Made by a program: the position numbers and the translations under genes. 64,000 bases of DNA from Methanobacterium sp. SMA-27 (GTDB lineage Archaea > Methanobacteriota > Methanobacteria > Methanobacteriales > Methanobacteriaceae): assembly GCF_000744455.1 (NCBI RefSeq), contig NZ_JQLY01000001.1:62001-126000 (forward strand), written 5' to 3'. Below, one piece after another: positions 40,904-53,759 of the stretch (position 1 is its first letter; every line of letters starts with the position of its first letter). The notes below the pieces were generated by a model, which had not been told where the DNA came from, searched no databases, and saw only the letters and a list, made by a program, of their open reading frames with translations.

Positions 40904-41246
40904 TTATGATCGGTTTGATAATATTTTTTTTATACAATTCAAATTCAAAATTTTGAAATTATTTCAATTTACATTTATTACCTCTTATCTCATGTATATA
41001 ATATACCTAAAATTTAGATTGGAATAAATAATAATTCAGATCTAATAAATATGTTTCATGATACTACAACTATGTCTATTTTTTTAATAATTAAGTTTAA
41101 AAAGTCTTAAAGACATATTTCTTTAAAAATCTGATTCATTTGGATGTAAACTATAATATAACTCAAAAATAATACCACAATATTTTTATATCCCCTGATA
41201 AAGAAAGAAGATTAGAACTATTATGTGCTTTTTTTGGAGGTAAACA
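40904..41246. other. Divergent intergenic region with tpiA promoter
   Basis: This gap of about 340 AT-rich bases separates divergent taw1 and tpiA. ATATTTTTATATCC near 41180-41193 is a good archaeal TATA candidate for tpiA, leaving a leader of about 30 bases that contains GGAGG just before the start. I see no gene in the rest. Confidence 0.5.
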
Positions 41247-41927
41247 ATGAGTAAAATAAAGAGAACTCCAATAGTGATTTTAAATTTTAAAACCTACTTG
41301 GAATCTACTGGAAAAAATGCTTTAAAATTAGCTATAGCTTCTGAATTGGTGGCAGAAGAGACTGGTGTAAATGTGGTTGTTGCACCTCAAAGCCCTGATA
41401 TATATTCCCTATCTAATGAAGTTAAAATTCCTGTTTTTGCACAGCATGTTGATGCAGTTAATTCTGGGGGACATACTGGAAGCACACTGGTTGAATGCGT
41501 TAAAGAAGCAGGAGCAGTTGGCAGTCTCATAAACCACTCAGAACAGAGAATGAAATTGGCTGATATTGATGTAGTTGTGAAAAAAACAATGGAAAAAAAC
41601 ATGGTTAGTGTTTTATGTACTAACAACATTGAAACAAGTGCAGCTGCAGCAACATTAAAACCAGATTTTGTGGCAATAGAACCTCCTGAACTGATTGGAT
41701 CTGGAATTCCTGTTTCGAAGGCAGAACCGGAAATAGTTGAGGGTACAGTGGATATTATACATGAAATAAATCCTAAAATTGGTGTCCTATGTGGAGCAGG
41801 TATATCTACAGGAGATGATATGAAGGCTGCTCTTGATTTGGGTGCAGAGGGAGTTCTACTTGCATCAGGTATAATCCTTGCAGAGGATCCTAAAGAGGCT
41901 TTGTTAAATCTTGTTAGTAAAATATAA
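41247..41927 (+). CDS. tpiA: Triosephosphate isomerase
   Basis: TpiA interconverts glyceraldehyde-3-phosphate and dihydroxyacetone phosphate; in a methanogen it serves mainly gluconeogenesis. The 226-residue archaeal short form has PIVILNFKTYLESTGKN at the start (Asn and Lys of the active site), INHSEQRM (electrophile His), and the catalytic Glu in VAIEPPELIGSG. GAGISTGDDM near the end is the phosphate site. GGAGG precedes the ATG. The phosphoglycerate kinase gene follows after 70 bases. Confidence 0.96.
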   Translation: MSKIKRTPIVILNFKTYLESTGKNALKLAIASELVAEETGVNVVVAPQSPDIYSLSNEVKIPVFAQHVDAVNSGGHTGSTLVECVKEAGAVGSLINHSEQRMKLADIDVVVKKTMEKNMVSVLCTNNIETSAAAATLKPDFVAIEPPELIGSGIPVSKAEPEIVEGTVDIIHEINPKIGVLCGAGISTGDDMKAALDLGAEGVLLASGIILAEDPKEALLNLVSKI

Positions 41928-41997
41928 TGGAATATTAGTTAATGCCATAATGGGCCAAAACAATGAATAACAGTTACCATAATAAGACGGTGAACAG

Positions 41998-43224
41998 ATG
42001 GCGCTTGATTTTTATACAATAGATGATTTTGCTCTGGATAATAAAACAGTTCTTGTAAGAGTCGACATTAATTCGCCAGTTGACCCTAGTACAGGTCTCA
42101 TATTAGATGACACAAGAATAAGACTTCACGCTGAAACTATAGGGGAACTTTCAAACAGGGGTGCAAAAACAGTTATTCTGGCACATCAGAGCAGACCTGG
42201 TAAAAAAGATTTCACAACACTTAAACAGCATGCAGAATCCCTTTCAAAGATATTGAACCACAAAGTTGAATATGTTGATGATATTTTTGGGAGTAATGCA
42301 AGAAATTCAATATCAAAAATGAAAAGAAGAGATATTCTTCTTTTGGAAAATGTGCGTTTTTACTCCGAAGAGATATTAACGAGGGAACCCAAACTCCAAT
42401 CAGAAACACATATGGTTCAGAAGTTATCACCCCTGGCAGATTATTTTATAAACGATGCATTTGCTGCAGCGCATAGATCTCAACCTTCATTGGTTGGTTT
42501 TGCATTTATGTTGCCATCAGCTGCCGGAAGGGTAATGGAAAGAGAGCTTAAAGCCCTTTATAATGCAATGGATAATGTTCAAAGGCCATGCGTTTATATT
42601 TTAGGTGGAGTGAAGGTTGATGACTCTATAATGGTCATGGAAAATGTCTTAGAAAATGGAAGTGCAGATTATATCTTGACCACAGGTCTTGTTGCCAACA
42701 TATTCTTATGGGGCTCTGGTATAAACATAGGGAAGTACAATAAAAGCTTTATTAAAAATAGAGGGTACTGTGAATATGTTAAGAAATCTAAAAAACTCTT
42801 AAAAAATTATCGGGATAAAATAATAATACCAAAGGATGTTGCAGTATGTATGGGAAATAAAAGAGTTGAATTTTCAGTTGATGATATACCCAACCATCCA
42901 ATCTATGATATAGGTACCGATACAATAACAGAATATGCAGGATATATAAGGAAAGCAGAGACATTATTTGCAAATGGACCCGCTGGAGTTTTTGAGAAGG
43001 AAGATTTCAATATAGGCACAGAGGATATACTAAATGCTATAGCATCATCACATGCATTTTCAATTATTGGTGGAGGCCACCTTGCAGCTGCTGCAAATCA
43101 GATGGGTCTTTCAAAGGGAATAAGTCATATAAGTAGTGGAGGAGGAGCTTCAATTAATCTTCTTGCTGGTGAGAATTTACCGGTGGTTGAAGTATTAATG
43201 GAACGTGCATGCAGAAAAATTTAA
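41998..43224 (+). CDS. pgk: Phosphoglycerate kinase
   Basis: Pgk transfers phosphate between 1,3-bisphosphoglycerate and ADP/ATP in the central gluconeogenic path. The 408-residue protein has KTVLVRVDINSPVD (substrate site), the HQSRPGKKD loop, LENVRFYSEE, INDAFAAAHRSQPSLVGF, and the nucleotide-site pattern FSIIGGGHLAAAANQMG near the end. The length is normal for archaea. It lies just downstream of tpiA on the same strand and shortly before the tRNA cluster. Confidence 0.96.
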   Translation: MALDFYTIDDFALDNKTVLVRVDINSPVDPSTGLILDDTRIRLHAETIGELSNRGAKTVILAHQSRPGKKDFTTLKQHAESLSKILNHKVEYVDDIFGSNARNSISKMKRRDILLLENVRFYSEEILTREPKLQSETHMVQKLSPLADYFINDAFAAAHRSQPSLVGFAFMLPSAAGRVMERELKALYNAMDNVQRPCVYILGGVKVDDSIMVMENVLENGSADYILTTGLVANIFLWGSGINIGKYNKSFIKNRGYCEYVKKSKKLLKNYRDKIIIPKDVAVCMGNKRVEFSVDDIPNHPIYDIGTDTITEYAGYIRKAETLFANGPAGVFEKEDFNIGTEDILNAIASSHAFSIIGGGHLAAAANQMGLSKGISHISSGGGASINLLAGENLPVVEVLMERACRKI

Positions 43225-43442
43225 AATCATATCTAAAATTGTTTAATAACATAAACTAGGCATTTTCATGTTTTAATATCATATTTTTGTAAAGCTAAAA
43301 TTTTAGAATAGTATATTAAGGGGAACGATATTATATGGGATGGTATATTAATTGAAGGAATTCAATTGATGTAAATCCTGTTAATGTTAAAAAATGTTTA
43401 AAAAAAACATTAATGAAAATCTAAAAATCATTAAACCCAAAA

Positions 43443-43454
43443 CTATTTAAGTTA
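43443..43454 (+). promoter_or_regulatory. TATA element of the tRNA-Thr cluster
   Basis: CTATTTAAGTTA lies about 25-30 bases upstream of the tRNA-Thr gene, the expected place for a TATA box. A T-rich stretch separates it from the tRNA. A second such element, GTATTTAAG at 43856-43864, has the right position for tRNA-Asp. Confidence 0.45.
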
Positions 43455-43470
43455 ATATTCCATATACCTA

Positions 43471-43549
<79 letters not shown>

Positions 43550-43584
43550 CTAAGCCGATTTAATTAGAGGCTTATAATTTATTC

Positions 43585-43665
<81 letters not shown>

Positions 43666-43671
43666 CATTAT

Positions 43672-43745
43672 CCCGCCTTAGCTCAATTTGGCAGAGCATC
43701 GGACTGTAGATCCGAGGGTTGCTGGTTCAAGTCCGGCAGGCGGGA
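43672..43745 (+). tRNA. tRNA-Tyr (anticodon GTA)
   Basis: The acceptor stem CCCGCCT pairs with AGGCGGG. The anticodon arm TCGGA-CTGTAGA-TCCGA gives GTA. The first C of the acceptor, pairing with G, is typical of archaeal tRNA-Tyr. No intron is visible and CCA is not encoded. It starts eight bases after tRNA-Pro. Confidence 0.96.
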
Positions 43746-43906
43746 TTTTGTTATTAATCAACTGTTAGTAAGATATATTCGCATATATCGAGAAGAGAGG
43801 AGACACTCATACAAAAGTTTATATACTATCAAACAAAAACTTTGTTAAAGGAAAAGTATTTAAGCATGCATAGGTATAACTCCTTATACTCTCATTCTTT
43901 AGAGCT

Positions 43907-43978
43907 GCCCTGGTGGTGTAGGGGCTATCATGCAGGCCTGTCGAGCCTGCGACTCGGGTTCAAATCCCGGCCAGGGCG
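43907..43978 (+). tRNA. tRNA-Asp (anticodon GTC)
   Basis: The acceptor stem GCCCTGG pairs with CCAGGGC, with discriminator G. The anticodon arm CAGGC-CTGTCGA-GCCTG gives GTC. It is followed nine bases later by tRNA-Lys, probably in one transcript. Confidence 0.96.
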
Positions 43979-43986
43979 TTGATTGT

Positions 43987-44060
43987 GGGCCCGTAGCTCA
44001 GTCTGGGAGAGCGCTCGGCTTTTAACCGAGTGGCCGCGGGTTCAATTCCCGTCGGGCCCG
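43987..44060 (+). tRNA. tRNA-Lys (anticodon TTT)
   Basis: The acceptor stem GGGCCCG pairs with CGGGCCC, with discriminator G. The anticodon arm CTCGG-CTTTTAA-CCGAG gives TTT. The RNA polymerase subunit H gene starts 28 bases after it, so tRNA and rpoH may share a transcript. Confidence 0.96.
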
Positions 44061-44088
44061 TTCTTAATTTTTAACTGGAGGATATATT

Positions 44089-44322
44089 GTGAAAAAAGAT
44101 ATTTTAAAACACAAATTGGTTCCAGATCATACTATTTTGTCAGAAACAGAAGCTAAAAAAGTAGTGAAAGAGTTGAAGGTTCATCCTGAACAGCTACCAA
44201 AGATAAAAGTTGATGATCCTGTTGCTAAAGCTATTGAAGCTAAGCCTGGAGATATTCTTCAAATAACGAGAAAAAGCCACACTGCTGGAAGATTCGTTAC
44301 ATATCGATTGGTATTAGAATAG
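44089..44322 (+). CDS. rpoH: DNA-directed RNA polymerase subunit H (Rpb5-like)
   Basis: RpoH is the small archaeal counterpart of the Rpb5 C-terminal domain and sits in the jaw of RNA polymerase. The 77-residue protein begins MKKDILKHKLVPDHTILSE and contains HPEQLPKIKVDDPVAKAIEAK and GDILQITRKSHTAGRFVTYR, all typical. The start is GTG behind GGAGG. It leads the conserved rpo gene string. Confidence 0.96.
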   Translation: MKKDILKHKLVPDHTILSETEAKKVVKELKVHPEQLPKIKVDDPVAKAIEAKPGDILQITRKSHTAGRFVTYRLVLE

Positions 44323-44378
44323 TTGATATGGAATTTGTTAAACTAATTATGTATAATTGAAAAATTTGAATAGATCTA

Positions 44379-44429
44379 GAATTGTTTTTTGGAGGAATTT
44401 AAATCGAATTGTTTTTTGGAGGAATTTAA
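44379..44429 (+). repeat. Duplicated ribosome-binding-site segment before rpoB''
   Basis: A 24-base unit containing TTTTTTGGAGGAATTTAA occurs twice, at 44379-44402 and 44406-44429, in tandem with a period of 27. Each copy carries the GGAGG ribosome binding site. Only the second is correctly placed before ATG 44429. Because the period is a multiple of three, an upstream open frame reads through both copies. Confidence 0.8.
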
Positions 44430-45931
44430 TGGTAAAAAATGCATGGGAACTAGTTGATGCATTTTTTGATGAATACAACTTGGTAGACCACCACATCAAA
44501 TCCTACAACGACTTTGTCAATCACAGAATACAGGATATAATTGATATAACAGAGCCAATTGTCCTGGAACAAGGCGAATACACTATAAAGACTGGGAATG
44601 TTGAGATCAGGAAGCCTTTTATTAAAGAGGCAGATGGATCAAACAGTAAAATATTTCCTACAGAGGCCAGACTTAGAAACCTGACATATTCTGCACACAT
44701 GTACCTTGAAATGGCCCTCACTAAAAAAGGTGATGAGGAACAAGACATGGAGAAAGTTTACATTGGTGAACTACCTGTGATGTTGAAATCAAATATATGC
44801 CATCTCAATGGACTAGGTGAAGAGGAAATTGATGATGTTGGTGAAGATCCGCAGGATCCTGGAGGATATTTCATAGTGAATGGTTCAGAAAGGGCCATTG
44901 TAACAATGGAAGAAATTGCTCCCAATAAGATCATTCTTGAGAGAATAGGTGAGAAAGAGGATAGGCGTGCAAGGGCAATAGTTACATCGATAAAAAGTGG
45001 ATTTAGGGCCCGTATAACACTTGAATACAGAAAACCACGAAAAAAAGGTGTTTTTTTAAGAATTTCATTCCCTTACGTACCTGGAGAAATACCTCTGGTT
45101 GTTCTTTTAAGAGCACTAGGATTTGAAACAGATCAGGATCTTGTTACAAGTGTTTCAGATGAGAATGATATACAATTCCTTCTAATAGATGATATACAGA
45201 CCTCAGAAATAATGACACAGTACGATGCAATCAAATACATTGGAAACAGGGTTGCAAAAGGTATGACAGAGGAGTATAGAATCAAACGAGCAGAGGATGT
45301 TATAGACAAATATTTACTCCCTCATATTGGTGTTGAACCAGAAAAAAGAGCTGAAAAGGCGACTTATCTGGCTGAAATGACTGAGATGCTTCTCCAAGTT
45401 GTATTTGAAAAAAGGGAACCACATGATAAGGACCATTACGCTAATAAGAGGCTTAGGGTATCTGGAGATTTAATGGAAGACCTTTTCAGAGTTGCATTTA
45501 CCAGTTTAACAAGAGATATGACTTATCAGCTTGAGAGAAGTCTTGCAAGAGGTAAAGAACCATCTGTAAAACAAGCTGTTCGTTCAGATGTGTTAACTGA
45601 AAACATCAAACATGCAATTGCCACTGGAAACTGGGTTGGAGGACGTGCTGGTGTAAGCCAGCTACTCGATAGAACAAGTTACATGGGAACATTATCACAT
45701 TTAAAAAGGGTTGTATCTCCATTAAGTAGGAGTCAACCGCACTTTGAAGCTCGTGATTTGCATCCAACACAGTTCGGTAAAATATGCCCCAATGAAACAC
45801 CTGAGGGCCCTAATTGTGGACTGGTGAAGAACCTTGCAATACTTGCCAAGATATCAGAGGGTTCAGATCCAGAGGAACTTGAAGCTGTAATTAAAAAGAT
45901 GGGAGTTATAAACCCTGTACAAATTTTATAA
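44429..45931 (+). CDS. rpoB2: DNA-directed RNA polymerase subunit B'' (N-terminal half of B)
   Basis: This is the N-terminal half of the second-largest RNA polymerase subunit, split as in other Methanobacteriales. It contains the protrusion, lobe and early fork regions: GGYFIVNGSERAIVTMEEIAPNK, RARITLEYRKPRKKG, NKRLRVSGDLMEDLFR and HLKRVVSPLSRSQPHFEARD, and ends after GPNCGLVKNLAIL. The 500-residue product starts at ATG 44429 (MVKNAWELVDAFF). The longer frame from 44357 only reads the duplicated ribosome binding site and is not coding. Confidence 0.96.
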   Translation: MVKNAWELVDAFFDEYNLVDHHIKSYNDFVNHRIQDIIDITEPIVLEQGEYTIKTGNVEIRKPFIKEADGSNSKIFPTEARLRNLTYSAHMYLEMALTKKGDEEQDMEKVYIGELPVMLKSNICHLNGLGEEEIDDVGEDPQDPGGYFIVNGSERAIVTMEEIAPNKIILERIGEKEDRRARAIVTSIKSGFRARITLEYRKPRKKGVFLRISFPYVPGEIPLVVLLRALGFETDQDLVTSVSDENDIQFLLIDDIQTSEIMTQYDAIKYIGNRVAKGMTEEYRIKRAEDVIDKYLLPHIGVEPEKRAEKATYLAEMTEMLLQVVFEKREPHDKDHYANKRLRVSGDLMEDLFRVAFTSLTRDMTYQLERSLARGKEPSVKQAVRSDVLTENIKHAIATGNWVGGRAGVSQLLDRTSYMGTLSHLKRVVSPLSRSQPHFEARDLHPTQFGKICPNETPEGPNCGLVKNLAILAKISEGSDPEELEAVIKKMGVINPVQIL

Positions 45932-46075
45932 ACCAATTAATGATAATCCAAAGGATAATCAATTTTGTTGGAAATTGGAGTTTGTTGAGAAAGTTAAAAC
46001 GCAAAAAATAGAATTTGAGCGTTATAAACCATTAAATTCTCTTCAAATCCGGAAATCCTTTTTGGGGGCAAATTC

Positions 46076-47887
46076 GTGAAAAAATCCAAAATATATATTA
46101 ACGGTAAGATCATCGGGACTTGTGATGATCCAGAAGACTTTGTAATGTCCATGAGGGAAAAACGAAGATCTGGTGAAGTATCCCCCGAGATGAACATAAC
46201 CCACTACCATGAAACAGACGAAATATACCTGTTCACAGATCCAGGAAGAACTAGAAGACCACTAATAATTGTGGATGAAGGTGAATCAAAACTCACAGAA
46301 GAACATATTGTGAAGCTTCAAGAGGGAGAACTGGACTGGGACGGTCTTATAAATCAGGGAATTATCGAGTACATGGATGCAGAAGAGGAAGAAAATTCTT
46401 ACATTGCCATGTTCCCGAACGAGATCAACGAGTATCATACACATCTAGAAATAGATCCATCCACAATGCTCGGAATATGCGCAGGAATCATTCCATTTGC
46501 TAACCATAACTCATCACCAAGGAATACAATGGAAGCTGGTATGACTAAACAGGCTCTAGGGCTTTATGTTTCAAACTACAACATGAGAACAGATACACGT
46601 GCTCATTTACTTCACCATCCTCAGGTGCCACTGGTCAAAACCAGAAGTATGGATGCAACTAAATATGATAAACGTCCGTCAGGACAAAACTTCGTTGTTG
46701 CAGTTATGTCTTACGAGGGCTACAATATGGAAGATGCCCTCATACTGAACAAAGCATCACTAGAGAGAGGACTTGCAAGATCATCATTTTTCAGGTCATA
46801 TGAAGCCTCAGAAAGACGTTATCCTGGAGGACAGGAAGACAAGTTTGAAGTACCAGAGAACATAGTTCGGGGCTACAGATCAGAAGAAGTTTACAGACAT
46901 CTGGATGAGGATGGAATAGTAAACCCTGAAGTTGAAGTTAAATCTGGAGATGTTTTAATCGGTAAAACATCACCACCAAGGTTCCTTGAAGAGATAGACG
47001 AATTCGGAACAGTTGCAGAAAGAAGACGTGAAACATCTATAACTGTAAGACACGGAGAACATGGAGTTGTAGATGCTGTACTCTTAACAGAAACTGTAGA
47101 AGGAAGCAAACTAGCAAAAATAAGGATTCGAGACCAGAGACAGCCAGAATTTGGTGATAAATTCGCATCAAGACACGGACAGAAAGGAGTTGTTGGACTT
47201 ATAGTTTCACAGGAAAATATGCCCTTCACAGAAGAAGGAGTAGTTCCTGATTTAATAATTAATCCACACGCAATTCCATCAAGGATGTCGGTTGGGCAAG
47301 TTATTGAAATGATAGCAGGAAAAGCAGGTACCATGGAAGGAACCAGAATGGATGGTACTCCTTTCGGTGGCCAACAGGAAGCCGAGATAATGGAACTCCT
47401 GAAGAAAAATGGTTTTGAAACAGCAGGACGTGAATCACTTTACAATGGAATAACCGGTGAAAGGTTAGAATCCGAGATATTCGTTGGAGTCGCATTTTAC
47501 CAGAAACTGCACCATATGACTGCTGACAAAGTTTATGCAAGATCCAGAGGACCTGTACAGGTTTTAACAAGACAACCAACAGAAGGAAGAGCAAGAGAAG
47601 GTGGTTTAAGATTTGGAGAAATGGAAAGGGACTGTCTCATTGCACACGGAGCAGCATTAGCACTCAAAGAAAGACTGCTGGATGAATCCGACAAGTACGA
47701 AGCATTAGTATGTCAGGACTGTGGAATGATAGCCATATACGACAGAATAAGGGATAAAAAATACTGTGCAATATGTGGAGAATCAGAAACATTCCCAGTT
47801 GAGATTTCATATGCATTCAAACTTTTACTCGACGAACTCAAGAGCCTTTGTATATTCCCAAAATTAGTTCTTGAAGATAAAGCATAG
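46076..47887 (+). CDS. rpoB1: DNA-directed RNA polymerase subunit B' (C-terminal half of B)
   Basis: This is the C-terminal half of subunit B, with hybrid-binding, wall, anchor and clamp regions. It begins at GTG 46076 ([21 protein letters not shown]) behind GGGGG. Key motifs are [29 protein letters not shown] (active-site Lys and Arg region) and the C-terminal zinc site [10 protein letters not shown] with CAICGE. The length is 603 residues. A gap of 144 bases separates it from B''; both genes end and begin at natural split points, so this is not a frameshift. Confidence 0.96.
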   Translation: MKKSKIYINGKIIGTCDDPEDFVMSMREKRRSGEVSPEMNITHYHETDEIYLFTDPGRTRRPLIIVDEGESKLTEEHIVKLQEGELDWDGLINQGIIEYMDAEEEENSYIAMFPNEINEYHTHLEIDPSTMLGICAGIIPFANHNSSPRNTMEAGMTKQALGLYVSNYNMRTDTRAHLLHHPQVPLVKTRSMDATKYDKRPSGQNFVVAVMSYEGYNMEDALILNKASLERGLARSSFFRSYEASERRYPGGQEDKFEVPENIVRGYRSEEVYRHLDEDGIVNPEVEVKSGDVLIGKTSPPRFLEEIDEFGTVAERRRETSITVRHGEHGVVDAVLLTETVEGSKLAKIRIRDQRQPEFGDKFASRHGQKGVVGLIVSQENMPFTEEGVVPDLIINPHAIPSRMSVGQVIEMIAGKAGTMEGTRMDGTPFGGQQEAEIMELLKKNGFETAGRESLYNGITGERLESEIFVGVAFYQKLHHMTADKVYARSRGPVQVLTRQPTEGRAREGGLRFGEMERDCLIAHGAALALKERLLDESDKYEALVCQDCGMIAIYDRIRDKKYCAICGESETFPVEISYAFKLLLDELKSLCIFPKLVLEDKA

Positions 47888-47960
47888 GGGCGAACAAAAG
47901 CGGATATGATGCTGGAATTAAGAATAAAAGCACATAAAAGCACATAATAATAAGGAGAGA

Positions 47961-50579
<2,619 letters not shown>

Positions 50580-50663
50580 CCAAAGGATTCATCGCATCCA
50601 TTTTAATTTAATGAATTATTTGATATTATTTGATTGGGACGTAATTTAGGATCAGGTGGTTTT

Positions 50664-51818
<1,155 letters not shown>

Positions 51819-51828
51819 GAGGCAGTAG

Positions 51829-52125
51829 ATGGATATAGATAGAGGAATAAGAGTTGCTGTAGATACAGGTAATGTTATACTAGGATCTGATAAATCAATT
51901 CAGGAGCTGAAGCTTGGAAAGGGTAAGCTCGTGATACTTGCAGGTAACTGTCCTAAAGATATAAGGGAAGATGTTGAGCAGTATTCAGAATTATCAGATA
52001 TCACTGTTTACAATTATGATGGTACAAGTGTGGATCTTGGATCTGTATGCGGTAAACCATTCACAGTTGCAACGTTAATTATTAAGGATCCTGGTGACTC
52101 CACTATATTAGAGATTATGGGGTAG
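51829..52125 (+). CDS. rpl30e: Ribosomal protein L30e
   Basis: This is a 98-residue archaeal large-subunit protein of the L7Ae/L30e RNA-binding fold. It shows DRGIRVAVDTGNVILGSDKS, LVILAGNCPKDIREDVEQYSEL and the C-terminal GKPFTVATLIIKDPGDS. Its position between rpoA'' and nusA is conserved in archaea. A GGAGGCAG site precedes the ATG. Confidence 0.95.
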   Translation: MDIDRGIRVAVDTGNVILGSDKSIQELKLGKGKLVILAGNCPKDIREDVEQYSELSDITVYNYDGTSVDLGSVCGKPFTVATLIIKDPGDSTILEIMG

Positions 52126-52130
52126 TTTCT

Positions 52131-52562
52131 GTGACTATAAAATTTTCGACCAATGAAATAAGGTACATTGCACTGTTTGAAAGTATGACCGGTGCAATGG
52201 TAAAGGACCTTTTAGTTGATGATGAAAATGGTAAATTAACCTTCCTTGTTAAAAAGGGAGATATGGGACTTGCCATTGGAAAAAGAGGCAGCACTGTTGC
52301 CAAGGTTCAAAAAACAGTTGACAAGGGTGTTGAGGTTATTGAACACTCTGATGATCAAGTTGAATTCATAGGTAATCTCATGGCTCCGGCTAAGATCAGA
52401 AGTATAAGAATACTTCAGAAGGAAAATGGGGAGAAGATTGCCACTCTTGAAACAGATTCAAGAAATAAAAGAACTGCTATTGGAAAGGGTGGCCAAAATA
52501 TTGAACGAGCCAGACTCTTGGCCAAGAGACAGCATAATATAAATAACATTATTATAAAATAG
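52131..52562 (+). CDS. nusA: Transcription factor NusA, archaeal short form (two KH domains)
   Basis: Archaeal NusA consists only of the two KH RNA-binding domains of bacterial NusA. The 143-residue protein has GDMGLAIGKRGSTVAKVQK (first KH GXXG loop) and RTAIGKGGQNIERARLLAKR (second KH). It starts at GTG, five bases after the L30e stop, with GGGGT upstream. It is thought to modulate elongation or termination by RNA polymerase, but the archaeal role is less well established. Confidence 0.95.
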   Translation: MTIKFSTNEIRYIALFESMTGAMVKDLLVDDENGKLTFLVKKGDMGLAIGKRGSTVAKVQKTVDKGVEVIEHSDDQVEFIGNLMAPAKIRSIRILQKENGEKIATLETDSRNKRTAIGKGGQNIERARLLAKRQHNINNIIIK

Positions 52563-52714
52563 AGAAGAACGAAGAAACAGATGATTCAAATCATAGTATT
52601 CAATATAATAAATGTTACTCGTTGATTATCATCGAATGATATTATATTAAATAATCATAAATTGAATATCTGATAACTTAATTAAATATTAATATTTACA
52701 AGGAGGAATTTCAT

Positions 52715-53140
52715 TTGCCAGGACTTTTCGCAGCAAAAAAGCTTAAAAAGAATAGACAAAATTTCAGGTGGAAGGATGTGGAATATAAGAGGAAAGCTCT
52801 TAGATTAGATGTAAAAGCAGATCCACTTGAAGGCGCACCCCAAGCTAGAGGAATCGTTATTGAAAAAGTAGGTGTAGAGGCAAAACAGCCAAACTCTGCT
52901 ATAAGGAAATGTGTACGTGTCCAGCTTATAAAAAATGGTAAACAATTAACAGCCTTCGCTCCAGGAGACGGTGCAATAGGTTTCATTGATGAACATGACG
53001 AAGTCATGATCGAGGGAATCGGAGGGCCTTCAGGAAGGTCTATGGGTGATATCCCTGGTGTTAGATGGAAGGTTACAAAAGTTAACAGCGTATCATTACA
53101 ACAAATGGTTATAGGTAGAATAGAAAAACCTGTAAGATAA
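52715..53140 (+). CDS. rps12: Ribosomal protein S12
   Basis: S12 is a small-subunit decoding-centre protein. The 141-residue archaeal form has [31 protein letters not shown], the universally conserved segment around the decoding loop, and [12 protein letters not shown]. The start is TTG 52715 behind AAGGAGG. It follows a 150-base AT-rich gap after nusA that likely contains an additional promoter. Confidence 0.96.
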   Translation: MPGLFAAKKLKKNRQNFRWKDVEYKRKALRLDVKADPLEGAPQARGIVIEKVGVEAKQPNSAIRKCVRVQLIKNGKQLTAFAPGDGAIGFIDEHDEVMIEGIGGPSGRSMGDIPGVRWKVTKVNSVSLQQMVIGRIEKPVR

Positions 53141-53156
53141 AAGTGAGGTAATTTTA

Positions 53157-53720
53157 ATGAGTTTTAAGGTCTTCGATAAATGGGATTTAGAAGAGGTGAA
53201 GGTAGAGGACTTAGGTCTTGTAAACTACATTTGCCTTGACGAAATTCTGGTTCCGCACACCCTAGGAAGGCATGTTAAAAGGCAGTTCGCAAAATCCAAA
53301 GTTTCCATAGTTGAAAGACTCATGAACAAAATCATGAGAACACATAGAAACTCTGGGAAAAAGAACAAGTCTTACAACATAGTTAAAGGGGCATTGGATA
53401 TTATAAACCAGAGGTCAAAAAAGAACCCTATTCAGGTTCTAGTGAAAGCGGTAGAAAACACTTCTCCACGTGAAGAAACAACCAGAATAAAGTATGGTGG
53501 AATAGGATATCAAGTAGCAGTGGATATAGCACCACAGAGAAGGGTTGATCTGGCTGTTGGATTCTTAACAAGAGGCGCTCTACAATCATCATTCAAAAGG
53601 AAACGATCTGTAGAAGAATGTCTTGCTGATGAACTTCTTTTTGCTGCAGAGTACGATACAAGAAGCTTTGCAATCGGAAAGAAGGAAGAGAAAGAAAGAA
53701 TTGCAAGATCTGCCCACTAA
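53157..53720 (+). CDS. rps7: Ribosomal protein S7
   Basis: S7 nucleates assembly of the small-subunit head. The 187-residue protein includes HTLGRHVKRQFAKSKVSIVE, SGKKNKSYNIVKGALDII and PREETTRIKYGGIGYQVAVDI, typical of archaeal S7. It has 16 bases between it and rps12, with a GAGGT site upstream. EF-2 follows, the conserved str-type order. Confidence 0.96.
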   Translation: MSFKVFDKWDLEEVKVEDLGLVNYICLDEILVPHTLGRHVKRQFAKSKVSIVERLMNKIMRTHRNSGKKNKSYNIVKGALDIINQRSKKNPIQVLVKAVENTSPREETTRIKYGGIGYQVAVDIAPQRRVDLAVGFLTRGALQSSFKRKRSVEECLADELLFAAEYDTRSFAIGKKEEKERIARSAH

Positions 53721-53759
53721 TGTTGATGATTATGAATTTTTGGTTACTAGGTGATTTTG

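Noticed and set aside
44357..44428. N-terminal extension of rpoB''
   Set aside because: The extension only translates the duplicated ribosome binding site; the family start is MVKNAWELVDAFF at 44429.
45932..46075. Gap between rpoB'' and rpoB' considered as a frameshift in one rpoB gene
   Set aside because: Methanobacteriales naturally carry subunit B as two genes; rpoB' has its own ribosome binding site and GTG start.
52563..52714. Possible box C/D small RNA between nusA and rps12
   Set aside because: A GATGATT-like and a CTGA-like string occur, but the spacing and internal boxes do not form a convincing C/D RNA.
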